Origin: Lachnospiraceae bacterium | Lineage (GTDB): Bacteria > Bacillota > Clostridia > Lachnospirales > Lachnospiraceae | Length of the DNA: 64,000 nucleotides | Assembly (NCBI GenBank): GCA_021200995.1 | Contig: JAJQFS010000087.1 | Location: 1 to 64,000, forward strand | Direction of reading: 5' to 3' | In this document: positions 54,253 to 62,836 of the stretch, piece by piece | How the letters are laid out: the number at the start of each line of letters is the position of its first letter | How positions within the stretch are numbered: the stretch's first letter is position 1 | The notes under the pieces: model-generated | Told to the model about the DNA's origin: nothing | Database searches by the model: none | What the model saw: the letters and a program-made list of their open reading frames with translations, nothing else | Translations under genes and position numbers: made by a program

Positions 54253-54320
54253 CGGTTCCTAGCGTTTCTGCCCAGGACATTTCCTGCTCCATGAGCCATG
54301 GACCTCTTGCGCAGAAACGC

Positions 54321-54578
54321 CTACACATATTTGAACAGCTCTTTCGCGTCTTCTTTTCTGGTCGTTTCCGCGACAGCTGTCACCTCCACCTTCACCTCAC
54401 GATTTCCAAATGAAATGGTGATCTGGTCGCCCACCTTTACTTCAGCGGACGCTTTTGCCGCCCTGCCGTTGATCATAACGCGGCCCGCGTCACAGGCCTC
54501 GTTCGCCACCGTACGCCGCTTAATCAGACGGGAAACCTTTAAATATTTGTCTAATCTCATAAAATCCCCACGATGCAA
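54321..54578 (-). CDS. rqcP: S4 domain RNA-binding protein RqcP (YabO/Hsp15-like)
   Basis: An 85-residue S4 protein (MRLDKYLKVSRLIKRRTVA, GRVMINGRAAKASAEV). RqcP binds stalled 50S subunits and helps RqcH add alanine tails. It is in its usual place between hup and yabP. GGGG lies 5 bases before the ATG. Confidence 0.92.
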   Translation of the reverse strand: MHRGDFMRLDKYLKVSRLIKRRTVANEACDAGRVMINGRAAKASAEVKVGDQITISFGNREVKVEVTAVAETTRKEDAKELFKYV

Positions 54579-54603
54579 AAAGAGCCTTTTGACAGGCTCT
54601 TTT
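54577..54603 (-). terminator. terminator after hup
   Basis: AAAGAGCC and GGCTCTTT pair with a T-run on the minus strand. The rqcP start lies at its base. Confidence 0.75.
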
Positions 54604-54613
54604 ATCTTTTTTA

Positions 54614-54889
54614 TTATGCGTTTACTTTTTCTTTCAAAGCATTACCGGCCTTAAACTTCGGAACACAAGAAGCCTCAATCTGCATGGTCTCGCCCGTCGC
54701 GGGATTTCTGCCGATCCTTGCCGCTCTCTGCGTGGTCTCAAATGTACCAAAACCAACCAGCTGCACTTTCTCGCCGCTCTTCATCGCGTCGCCCACAACC
54801 TCAGTAAAAGCACTGATGACAGCCTCGGTGTCTTTTCTGGATACACCGCTGGCCTCAGCAACAGCTGAAACTAATTCCTTCTTATTCAT
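54614..54889 (-). CDS. hup: HU family DNA-binding protein
   Basis: A 91-residue HU: MNKKELVSAVAEASGVSRKD, VQLVGFGTFE and the DNA-contact arm IGRNPATGETMQI. The ATG at 54889 follows GGAAGGAG; the frame upstream is not coding. It compacts the chromosome. Confidence 0.97.
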   Translation of the reverse strand: MNKKELVSAVAEASGVSRKDTEAVISAFTEVVGDAMKSGEKVQLVGFGTFETTQRAARIGRNPATGETMQIEASCVPKFKAGNALKEKVNA

Positions 54890-55041
54890 GCTCGTACTCC
54901 TTCCTATCGCTATTCCTGTCTGCGACAAGCAATACTATAGCCTTTATTTCAGGCTATGTCAAGGAATTTCAGTATGGTTGCGCGTAAAAAAGTCCCATTT
55001 TCCGCGAAAAACCGCGCCCTGGCCGGCTTCCGGTTCAAGCT

Positions 55042-56020
55042 TTACAATACACTTTCCCTCAACACACTTTCTATAAACCTCTGACGCGCCTGCTCCTGCG
55101 CCAGAAGCTTTAAAAGCTTTTCCTCGTTTTTCCCCGGCGTAAAAGACTTTTTGCTGTTAAAATAATGATTTGCGATTTTCCAGAATTTCTCCGGGTAGGA
55201 AAAGCGATAAATCAGAGAAATTTTTTCTTCCAGAGCGGGCTTGCGCCTGCTCTCATAAGCCGTCAGCATCTCCTCGCCAAACCGTCTGTCCCAGTCGTTT
55301 TTCTCCAGGAACTTTCTCATAAACTGATACAGGTCTCTGCACGGCAGGTCCGCCATAAATCCTTCCAGATTCAAAATCATGATTTTTTTCCGAGCCAAAC
55401 CACACATTATGATGCTGATAATCGCCATGGCAGTACCATGCGCTCCGTTCCTCTTCAAAAATCCTTTCGTAGGGCAGCCATTCCTCCTCCGTCTGAAGCG
55501 CCTGTTCCATAAACTGCCCATATTGCTGGTACAAAAGTCGTTCAAATTCATTTTTCTGCTTTTTTTCCTTCAGATAACGGCGAATTCTGCGCAGCTCCCT
55601 GTTTTTTCTGCCAAATTCTTCCGCCAGGCTATAAGAAGGAGCCTGGCTCGTTGTCTCCATCTGCATGCCCTGATGAAGATCCGCCAGCAGGCAAACTGCC
55701 TGCCGCCACTCCCTGCCGTCCCGGATATTGCACTCTCTTCCCTCACAGAAGGTCTGCAGCATATAGGGCGTTTCATCAATATCGCGTGCAATCAGCGTAT
55801 CCTCTTTTGTGCGGACAATCTGCTGCACCAGCACCTGTGTTGTACGGACAATGTGCTCTGTCAGGTTTTCAAAAAGATTCAGGCGCTCCTCTCCCATGCG
55901 GCACTCTTTCAGTGCAAAAACGCCTTCTTTTGCCTGCACAATCCACTGACCCCGACCTTTGCGGACGTCCTCCACAGTCAGCTGATACTGGTTCAAAATA
56001 TACGCGGCCTGCTCTGCCAT
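55042..56020 (-). pseudogene. CotS-like spore coat / aminoglycoside phosphotransferase-fold protein, +1 frameshift
   Basis: Two frames join to a protein of about 325 residues of the CotS family, kinase-like proteins of the spore coat. First frame: YILNQYQLTVEDVRKGRG (typical CotS start) to the catalytic loop WYCHGDYQHHNVWFGSE. Second frame: IMILNLEGFMADLPCRDLYQFMRKFLEKNDWD to the stop at 55042. The break is a run of seven A on the minus strand (plus T7, 55383-55389); six restores the frame as GSEKIMILNLEG. In the kinase metal site the usual Asp (IDFD-like) is Asn (LNLEG), so activity is doubtful anyway. The start at 56020 follows GGAGGGGAAGGA. Confidence 0.8.
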
Positions 56021-56238
56021 TCCTTCCCCTCCCATCATAAGCCGGACTGTGTTTTTGCACACAGAATCCTTTTGCGGCAGTCAGAGCGTAATCCGCAGAA
56101 AGCCATCGCGCTGCAGCCGCTGTACGGCGCATAACTTACCATAATCTATGAACGCTTTTATGGAAATAGAAGAAATTTTTTTATGAAAAACGCCTTTGCT
56201 GAGCATCTCTCAGACTGTTCCCCGGATGGTTTTGGGGC

Positions 56239-56268
56239 AAAAAAATCTGGGGCTATATATAGCCCCAG
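56239..56268 (-). terminator. terminator overlapping the cca stop codon
   Basis: CTGGGGCTATATATAGCCCC plus AG (56247-56268) is a perfect 22-bp palindrome followed by TTTTTTT on the minus strand. Its upper half encodes the last three residues and the stop of cca. Confidence 0.85.
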
Positions 56269-57596
56269 GCTCTGAGTTTTTCAAGCAAAATGTCTTTCTG
56301 ATTCCGTTCAGGGTGGCTGAGCACCTCGTTCAGAAGTCGTTCCAGTGCCTCGCCCATCTGCGTTCCCGGCCGCATTCCCGCTTCCATCAGGTCGCGGCCC
56401 TTCAGCGCCAGATGTTTCAAATCGATGCAGTACGCTTTGCGAAGCGCTTCTTCGTAATACAGGCGCATTCGGCGGTGATTTTCAGCCTTCTCCTCCTGCA
56501 TGTACGCGCTCTGTGCAGCCACATCGGCCTCCTTTAGCGTCAGCAGCTTCGAAAACAGTTCCGGTCCCACGTCATGCATCAGATAGCGGGTAAACTCCGG
56601 TGTGATCTCCGCATCATTGCCCATATCATGATAGAGTACCAGACAACAAACCTGCCGGATGGTGTCATTGTCAAATTTGAGCCGCCGCATGATCTGCTCC
56701 GTCATATTGCAGCCCTCCTGCGCGTGTCCCGCGAAATGATCGGTACCGTCGCCGTCCGTCCATTTACAGTCCGGCTTCCCGACATCATGGAAAAGCGCCG
56801 CAAGTCGTAATACCCGATCCGATGGGGCTCCCTGCATCACCCGGATCGTATGAATTCCCACGGTATAGCAGTGATGCGGATTGTTCTGTTCTGTCTCCAT
56901 CATCCGGTCAAATTCCGGCAGAAACTGCGCGGTCAGTCCAAGCTCGTACATCCGCTGCAGATATTCCGGATGAGGCGAGAGCAGCAGCTTGAGAAATTCC
57001 GTCTGAATCCGCTCCGCGCTGACCTTCCGCAGATTCACCGCCATCTTGCTGATCGCGTCCTGTGTAAACGGATGTATCTGATACCCCAGCTGCGCCGAAA
57101 AACGAAGCGCCCGCAGCATCCTGAGCGCGTCCTCTCTGAAGCGATCCGCAGCGTTTCCCACACAGCGGATCATCCCCTGCTCCATATCACGCTGACCGCC
57201 AAAGAGATCTACCAGACCCGAACGGTCATTGTACGCCATGGCATTGATCGTGAAATCCCTGCGCTTTAAATCCTCCTCCAGGCTGGTCACAAAGCTCACG
57301 CTCTCCGGGTGACGGCCGTCCAGATATTCGCCGTCGATGCGATAGGTGGTCACTTCATAGCCGACCCGGTGCATCATAACGGTCACGGTGCCATGCTTTA
57401 AGCCTGTGTCGATCGTATGATGGAACAGCTCCTTTACTTTCCAGGGTGCGGCCGAGGTCGCGATGTCCCAGTCCTCCGGTTCCCTGTTAAGAAGCGTATC
57501 CCGGATGCAGCCGCCCACCGCGTAGGCCTCATATCCGGCGCGGGTGATGACATCAATTATGAACTTTACATCTTCTGGAAGTGCGATTTTGGTCAT
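56253..57596 (-). CDS. cca: CCA tRNA nucleotidyltransferase with HD domain
   Basis: A 447-residue class II CCA-adding enzyme. Nucleotidyltransferase motif GGCIRDTLLNREPEDWDIATS (metal-binding DxD as DWD), RRDFTINAMAY, DALRMLRALRFSAQLGY, then an HD domain (LAALFHDVGKPDCKW). It adds or repairs the CCA end, needed here since the visible tRNA gene lacks CCA. Transcribed alone. Confidence 0.96.
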   Translation of the reverse strand: MTKIALPEDVKFIIDVITRAGYEAYAVGGCIRDTLLNREPEDWDIATSAAPWKVKELFHHTIDTGLKHGTVTVMMHRVGYEVTTYRIDGEYLDGRHPESVSFVTSLEEDLKRRDFTINAMAYNDRSGLVDLFGGQRDMEQGMIRCVGNAADRFREDALRMLRALRFSAQLGYQIHPFTQDAISKMAVNLRKVSAERIQTEFLKLLLSPHPEYLQRMYELGLTAQFLPEFDRMMETEQNNPHHCYTVGIHTIRVMQGAPSDRVLRLAALFHDVGKPDCKWTDGDGTDHFAGHAQEGCNMTEQIMRRLKFDNDTIRQVCCLVLYHDMGNDAEITPEFTRYLMHDVGPELFSKLLTLKEADVAAQSAYMQEEKAENHRRMRLYYEEALRKAYCIDLKHLALKGRDLMEAGMRPGTQMGEALERLLNEVLSHPERNQKDILLEKLRAWGYI

Positions 57597-57705
57597 GTGG
57601 GTACCTGCTGGGAATATATAACTTTGCGATTGCTATTCACAGGCGCTGGAATAGTAATCTTTGTTCTGCATGATACCACATTCGCCGGAAAATGTAAAAG
57701 GGAAA

Positions 57706-59145
57706 TCAGCGGAAGATGTATTCACAGCCGGCAAAGCTCACCTTGTCACCGCGCCGCAGCGTATAGGGAGCTCTGGGAGAAAGGCGGCTGTCATTCACCC
57801 AGGTCCCGTTGGTGGAATTTAAATCCTCCAGCACAGAATTGCCCTGCGGATCACGCCGTAAAGACGCGTGAATACGACTGACGCCCGAATAGCGCAGGCA
57901 TACCTGCACCAGATCCTCCTGAGAGCCGACCAGCTGATGACCCACGATCTCTATATATTCCGGCTCCCTGCCATACACGGAATACAGCTTTGGGAAAACC
58001 TCCTCCATCGCGATAATCTGTGTCCCCGCCAGAAGCTGATCCCCCGTCTGCATCAGATTCTGAAATTCCTCCTGAAACTCCTGTGCCGCGGCCTCCTGTT
58101 GTTCTGACTCCTGCTCCTGCTTTTCTTTTGCGTCTCTCCTGCGAAGCCACAGCTGTCTGCCGATCATAACCAGGCAGATCAGCGCCGCCACAATCTGCAA
58201 AAACATCACAGAAATATTCCCCGGTTCCACTAAGAAAACCGAAGCAATGTCCGCCGCAAGGCAAAGAAACAGCTCAATCAACAGACTCTTTCTGTGTTTT
58301 GTTCTGACTAAAGATTCGCCTGTATTTGATATCTCTGGCGCATCTGCTTTCTTCTTACTTCCCTTTCTTTTTTTCTTTTTGGCAGCGGAACCCTTTTCGT
58401 CAGCAGACCCGAAATCGACGTTTTTTGCTGAAGGCATGGCGGATGTTCCCTCCATATTCCATGACCCGTCATGATCGATTATACGTTCTGTATCCTTCGC
58501 CTCTCTGCCCCAGGCTTCCCCTGAATCGAAAGAATATCCCTCTGTTTCCGCAGGACTGGTTGATGCTTCCCGCCCTGAATCAGATATCGCTTTCAGAACC
58601 ATCTGCGCAAGTCCCCTTAAGTCGACCGCCTCCTGACTGTCTGTCATCATCTCATAAAAACGATAAATGACCTCCATCAGCTTATCGTCACTATAGTCGA
58701 GCCGTTCCACCATCATCTCCGAAAACTGTGCCAGATCCTGCTGCCACTGCTCGCCCTGACCGGAAAAATTGTACAGAAAACGAAAATCATTCTGTTCCTG
58801 ACTGTACATGATATGTCTCGTACGGAAGGATACCTTCCGCAGGTTCAGCAGATATTTGTCTGTCTCGTCACAGAGTCTTAAAATATCTGTAAAAAGCCTT
58901 TGCGCCATCTCGCGGTTCAACTTTTTCACTTGCAGAAGCACATCCAGCGACTGGCGCGCGGAAATATCGAAATACAGATATTCCTCTCCGTCCATATTAC
59001 GAAAACTGCCGCGCAGCAAAAGCTTCGTATCATTGCGTGTATACATATGATATTCGTAGTCTCTCTCCAGTTCCTCCCTGTCGCAGCCAATTCTCAGATA
59101 GCTTCTCTGATTCCCCCTGATAAACTCCGGCATTGATGACATCAT
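57706..59145 (-). CDS. DUF6382-FHA membrane protein of the Tad-like locus
   Basis: A 479-residue protein in three parts: an N-terminal DUF6382-like kinase-fold-like domain (about 15-190, REELERDYEYHMYTRNDTK), a Lys-rich stretch (GSAAKKKKRKGSKKK), two membrane spans (about 288-335), a coiled acidic stretch, and a C-terminal FHA domain (GVSRIHASLRR, LEDLNSTNGTWVNDSRL). FHA domains bind phosphothreonine, so a Ser/Thr kinase should be involved; none is in the window. Its ATG overlaps the stop of the upstream TadE-like gene (ATGA), so it is the last gene of the pilus operon. Confidence 0.85.
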   Translation of the reverse strand: MMSSMPEFIRGNQRSYLRIGCDREELERDYEYHMYTRNDTKLLLRGSFRNMDGEEYLYFDISARQSLDVLLQVKKLNREMAQRLFTDILRLCDETDKYLLNLRKVSFRTRHIMYSQEQNDFRFLYNFSGQGEQWQQDLAQFSEMMVERLDYSDDKLMEVIYRFYEMMTDSQEAVDLRGLAQMVLKAISDSGREASTSPAETEGYSFDSGEAWGREAKDTERIIDHDGSWNMEGTSAMPSAKNVDFGSADEKGSAAKKKKRKGSKKKADAPEISNTGESLVRTKHRKSLLIELFLCLAADIASVFLVEPGNISVMFLQIVAALICLVMIGRQLWLRRRDAKEKQEQESEQQEAAAQEFQEEFQNLMQTGDQLLAGTQIIAMEEVFPKLYSVYGREPEYIEIVGHQLVGSQEDLVQVCLRYSGVSRIHASLRRDPQGNSVLEDLNSTNGTWVNDSRLSPRAPYTLRRGDKVSFAGCEYIFR

Positions 59146-59599
59146 GAATCTTCTCCTCCCAAATAGGTATCCGCTTTCCTCTTCAGGCTCCGGATGGTGC
59201 CCAGAATCCCTGCTTTATCCATGTACTGACACGTTGCCTCCTCCCGCATAGCCAAATATGCGTCTCCCAGACCCACTACAGAGCAGAAATTCAACATCCT
59301 GCCGCTGACAGAAACAGTGATCTGATCCCCGCTTCTGCTGTATCCGGTCTCCACATCCTGAAGCAGCAGATATTTGTACTGCTTCAGCGCTCCGATGTAT
59401 TCGGTCAGTTCCTCTTCCGTCATGGTCTGCGTTCCTTCCTGTACCAGTTGAAGCGCCAGAAGCTGCGCGTTCTGTTTTAACAGGCAGCGATTGTAAAAAA
59501 CAGACCCGCCTGTGCCATGAGCAGCAAAATCATAATCAGCACCGGCAAAAGCAACGTAAACTCCAGCGTCAGAGAGCCGTTCACGCTCTTTTTTCTCAT
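59142..59599 (-). pseudogene. TadE-like pseudopilin, -1 frameshift
   Basis: The gene begins at 59599 (ATGA overlap with the prepilin peptidase stop, AGGAG upstream) as MRKKSVNGSLTLEFTLLLPV, a prepilin-like start with a hydrophobic helix, and stops early at 59477. One more T in the T6 run on the minus strand (plus A6, 59495-59500) restores AGLFFYNRCLLKQNAQLLAL and leads into the frame that ends at 59142 (about 152 residues). The rest includes GDQITVSVSGRMLNFCSVVG. TadE-type proteins are minor pilins. Assembly error is a live option. Confidence 0.75.
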
Positions 59600-60003
59600 A
59601 TCAGACATTCTCCTATTGCGGCCAGCAGCAGAAAGGGCAGCAGCGCGATCTGTTCCTTCCCGCTCCTTTTTCGGATCAGCATTTTCCAAAGGCCAACTGC
59701 AGCCGCCAGCGTAAAGCCCAGCAGCAGCCATCTGCAGCAGGCATACAGTCCCCACGCGGCACCCACTGTCATCACCACCAGGCCATCTCCCGTTCCCAGG
59801 CAATGCGGCAGTGCCAGACTGATGAAGAGCAGCGCAATGCCGGGGATACAGCCTAAAGCCGTCTCCGCCAGCCCGTTTTCCCACAGACTGAAAGGACCAA
59901 TCACTACCGCACCTGCCAGCAGAAGCCAGACAGGCAGACTTTTCTCCCGTAGGTCACAGATACTCAAAATCAACAGAAAAATCATCACCGCTACTGTCAA
60001 CAT
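59596..60003 (-). CDS. A24 family prepilin peptidase (short TadV/CpaA type)
   Basis: A 135-residue membrane aspartic protease without the N-terminal methylase domain. The catalytic Asp residues lie in ILSICDLREKSLP and HCLGTGDGLVVM (GxGD-like). It cleaves the leader of Flp-type pilins such as the one at 62512. The ATG at 60003 follows GGAG; GTG at 60009 is less likely. Confidence 0.85.
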   Translation of the reverse strand: MLTVAVMIFLLILSICDLREKSLPVWLLLAGAVVIGPFSLWENGLAETALGCIPGIALLFISLALPHCLGTGDGLVVMTVGAAWGLYACCRWLLLGFTLAAAVGLWKMLIRKRSGKEQIALLPFLLLAAIGECLI

Positions 60004-60103
60004 ACACACTCCATTCTACCGCTGTACCGCCCCGCTTTCGCGATCCAGGCACACATAACCTAAATCAGTTCAGTCCCTTTCAATGAATGAAAAGCGGCCT
60101 GCA

Positions 60104-60913
60104 TCATGATCCTCCGCAGCGCGAGCAGGGGCGCTTATCTCCCACCTGGGACAGCGGCACCTGATACACTGTCCGCTTCAGGCCGGAACAGGAGGACGAG
60201 GTATGATAACAGTCTCCATCCGCAGTAATATAGTAGGTTCCTCCTGTCGCTGTTCCACTTCCACACAGGCTGCAGCTGCGATAACGCGCGCCTGAACTGT
60301 TCCGCAAATCCGAAAGCTGACTGGCTGTGACTGTCTTCACTGAAAGCCGCAGATAAGAACAGCTGTCTGAAAGGTGATATACTTCGCTGTTGGCGGTAAT
60401 ATATACCATTTCCTCCGAGGAAACTTCTGCCTCATAACCCGTCCAGAGTTTGCTGTAATAATGGTTGGACAGACTGGTCTGCAGAATACTCAGCGGAAGG
60501 ATCGCCTGCACCTGATAATGCGCGTGAATCGAAACCTCCTTCTCCTCCGTGTCAAGCACCGACCCCAGAAAACTGACTCCCGAAGCACCGTCCACAACCG
60601 TATCCCGCCCTGCTGTATCCTTCCACTCCAGCTGCAAAACAGAGCTTAAATATCCTTCTGAAAAGATCAGGGCCTGCGCCAGAAACTCAAGAATCCCAGT
60701 ATCCTCCGCACTGTCGCTCTCTTCCTCCGTCAGCTCCAGCGCATAGCCATACACGGCAATCGGATCTCCCATTTCCTTTAACTGCACCAGCATACTGCCA
60801 TACACCCTGAGATAATTCAGTATGGAAAACAGTCCCAGAATACAAATCATGAATACCGGAAGAACAAGCGCTGCCTCAACGCTGACACTGCCGTTCTTCC
60901 GTTCAGACAGCAT
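60104..60913 (-). CDS. TadE-like pseudopilin with two Cys-rich Ada-like repeats
   Basis: A 269-residue protein. The N-terminus is prepilin-like (ERKNGSVSVEAALVLPVFM, then a hydrophobic helix), followed by an extracellular domain. The C-terminal 90 residues carry two tandem units: VYHLSDSCSYL...YRSCSLCG and CYHTSSSCSGL...RPCSRCG. Each has the YHx4-5C...RxCxxC pattern of the Ada-type zinc-ribbon family, an unusual attachment to a pilin. GGAGAG lies 10 bases before the ATG at 60913. In operon between DUF5702 and the prepilin peptidase. Confidence 0.75.
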   Translation of the reverse strand: MLSERKNGSVSVEAALVLPVFMICILGLFSILNYLRVYGSMLVQLKEMGDPIAVYGYALELTEEESDSAEDTGILEFLAQALIFSEGYLSSVLQLEWKDTAGRDTVVDGASGVSFLGSVLDTEEKEVSIHAHYQVQAILPLSILQTSLSNHYYSKLWTGYEAEVSSEEMVYITANSEVYHLSDSCSYLRLSVKTVTASQLSDLRNSSGARYRSCSLCGSGTATGGTYYITADGDCYHTSSSCSGLKRTVYQVPLSQVGDKRPCSRCGGS

Positions 60914-61119
60914 CAGCGATGTTCTCTCCGGAACCGACGCAATATGAATTTTCAGGCCGGACAGGAGGGTTTTCTGTTGCCCGGCCCCGCACCTGGAGAG
61001 TTGATGTTTTTGATGTATTTTCATATTTCCGCACTTCTTTCCTTCGAAAACACCGCTGATGCCGTCCGAATGAAAATCCCGGCTCTGTCAGGGAAAGCCC
61101 TGCCGTGAACGGCTGCAAG

Positions 61120-62519
61120 TTACTGTGCATAGCGCAACTCAATATCCGTTGTATAAGTCTTACCGGCGCTGTCTTCAAACTTCCCTGTAATCAGGCAGCT
61201 GTCAATACAGGCGTCCATGCGAAAGCTTTCATTGCCATCCGTCTGCCTGACCGCAAGCTCGATCAGATCCATGGTCCGGTAAGACAACGCCTCCTGATCC
61301 GTCATAAGTAGCAAAATCATCAGATACTGCTCATAAGTAAGCTCCATATCCAGCCCCGCGCTCTTCAAAAGCTGCACCTTTCCGCCTGCCAGCAAGGTCT
61401 GCAGATCTCCCACGCTGTCCTGATAACTCCAGTACAGAAGCAGAGCCTGTTTCATCACCGGCTGCAGATAGGGGACGAGAATAGTAGCGGCAGCGGCGCT
61501 CGCCTCAGCCGCCGCCACCCGATCCGCGTCCTGCCAGATTACGATATAATTATCCGCCATCCGAATCAGGAAAATACGTGAGACCGCGGCGGCCAGATTC
61601 TTCCGGTCTGAATCCTTCCCCGCCAGAATATACTCCAGAGAATACTGCAGGCTTTCGTCATCAACCGGCTCACAGTAATTGCCCATGTATGTGTGAAGAT
61701 AATACAGGAAAAAAATCCTGTCTGTAAGACTTCCCTCCGCTTCGAAGGATCCCTGTCCCACCGCCAGACTACGATTGGAAGCAGTAGTGGAAGCATCAAT
61801 GCTCAGAGCAGATACCTGGCTGAAATCAGACACCGCCTGAGACAGGATAAATTCCTCCGAAGTGTCCAGGATGCCCTGCACGGGACTGGTGATGTCCACC
61901 TGTTCGTATTCCGCTTCCTTCTCCAGCACATAGTTTCCTTTTTCATCATAGCCCCACTCCTCCGGAGATACCTCAACCTCCTGTCCATTCGCCTCCTCAA
62001 TCGTGCTGTTCAGAGCGCTTCCCGTGCCAAGAATGCTTTCTCCCTGCACGAGCAGCTCCTCCGCGGCAGTCACATAGGACAGAAGCTGCTCCAGAAAGGT
62101 AAGTCCCGTCTCCGTCTGCGCCGCTTCGACACTGCGCTGATAAAAACCTCTCCCGAAGCGTCCGTTGCCAGCACAACAGATGAAACGTCCACATCCGTCA
62201 GTGTCATGGACAGCCACCCCGTTCCCGTCCCCAGATTTTGCTGCGCTGCCAGCTGAATGTGCTGCGACAAATTCTGATAAGAAGGCTGACTGCTCTTGTA
62301 GGAACAGTCCAGAAAAAGCAGGCCGTAATCCTCCCAGAGTGCTTTGTGGTACTCTCCCATGGCACTGTTCACACTGGTGTCCAGCACCGTCTCCGCCTGC
62401 AGCAGCATGGTATTCTCCCTGGCGCTCTCGATCAATACCACCGCAAGCGCCAGGTAAATAGAGACCGTCAGCGCCAGAAAGAGACTGACGGATGCTCTGA
62501 CCCGTTTCTGGCTACACAC
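61120..62519 (-). pseudogene. DUF5702 (TadG-like) protein, -1 frameshift
   Basis: Two frames join to about 466 residues. The first (GTG start 62519, overlapping the pilin stop) has a short cytoplasmic end and a membrane helix (ASVSLFLALTVSIYLALAVV) and runs to VLATDASGEVF; the second continues YQRSVEAAQTETGLTFLEQL to the stop at 61120. The junction is a T5 run on the minus strand (plus A5, 62142-62146) where six would join the frames. The external part is mostly helical and acidic, as in DUF5702 proteins of clostridial Tad loci. Role in pilus assembly is inferred from position. Confidence 0.78.
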
Positions 62520-62685
62520 TGAGTGCCTGACTGGTAATCTTCTGAAAAATACTCTCCACCAGACTCGTGATCTGACTTTTGAAAATCAGTACCACCGCAA
62601 TCAGCACCACAATCAGCAGAATCATCTCCACCGTGCCGAAGCCTCCAAGCTTTTGCTGTTTCATTTCCTGCAATAATGTCTTCAT
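62512..62685 (-). CDS. Flp-type (type IVb) pilin, 57 residues
   Basis: A small pilin: short charged N-terminus (MKTLLQEMKQQKLGGFGTVE) with a G/TVE cleavage-like site for prepilin peptidase and the conserved Glu at +5, then a hydrophobic helix (MILLIVVLIAVVLIF) and a short tail. GAGAGGAG precedes the ATG at 62685. It is probably the major subunit. Confidence 0.85.
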   Translation of the reverse strand: MKTLLQEMKQQKLGGFGTVEMILLIVVLIAVVLIFKSQITSLVESIFQKITSQALSV

Positions 62686-62836
62686 CGCTCTTTCTCCTCT
62701 CTGCTTACAATCATTACCATTTGTGTCGGTTTCTGTTTTTCCTTCCCGCCTTCTTACTGCCTGCGCCGCCCCGCTGCATAAATGGCCGGCATTCCTGCGA
62801 TACTTCATGCGGCTCTGCCCGCCCGGATACCTCCTG

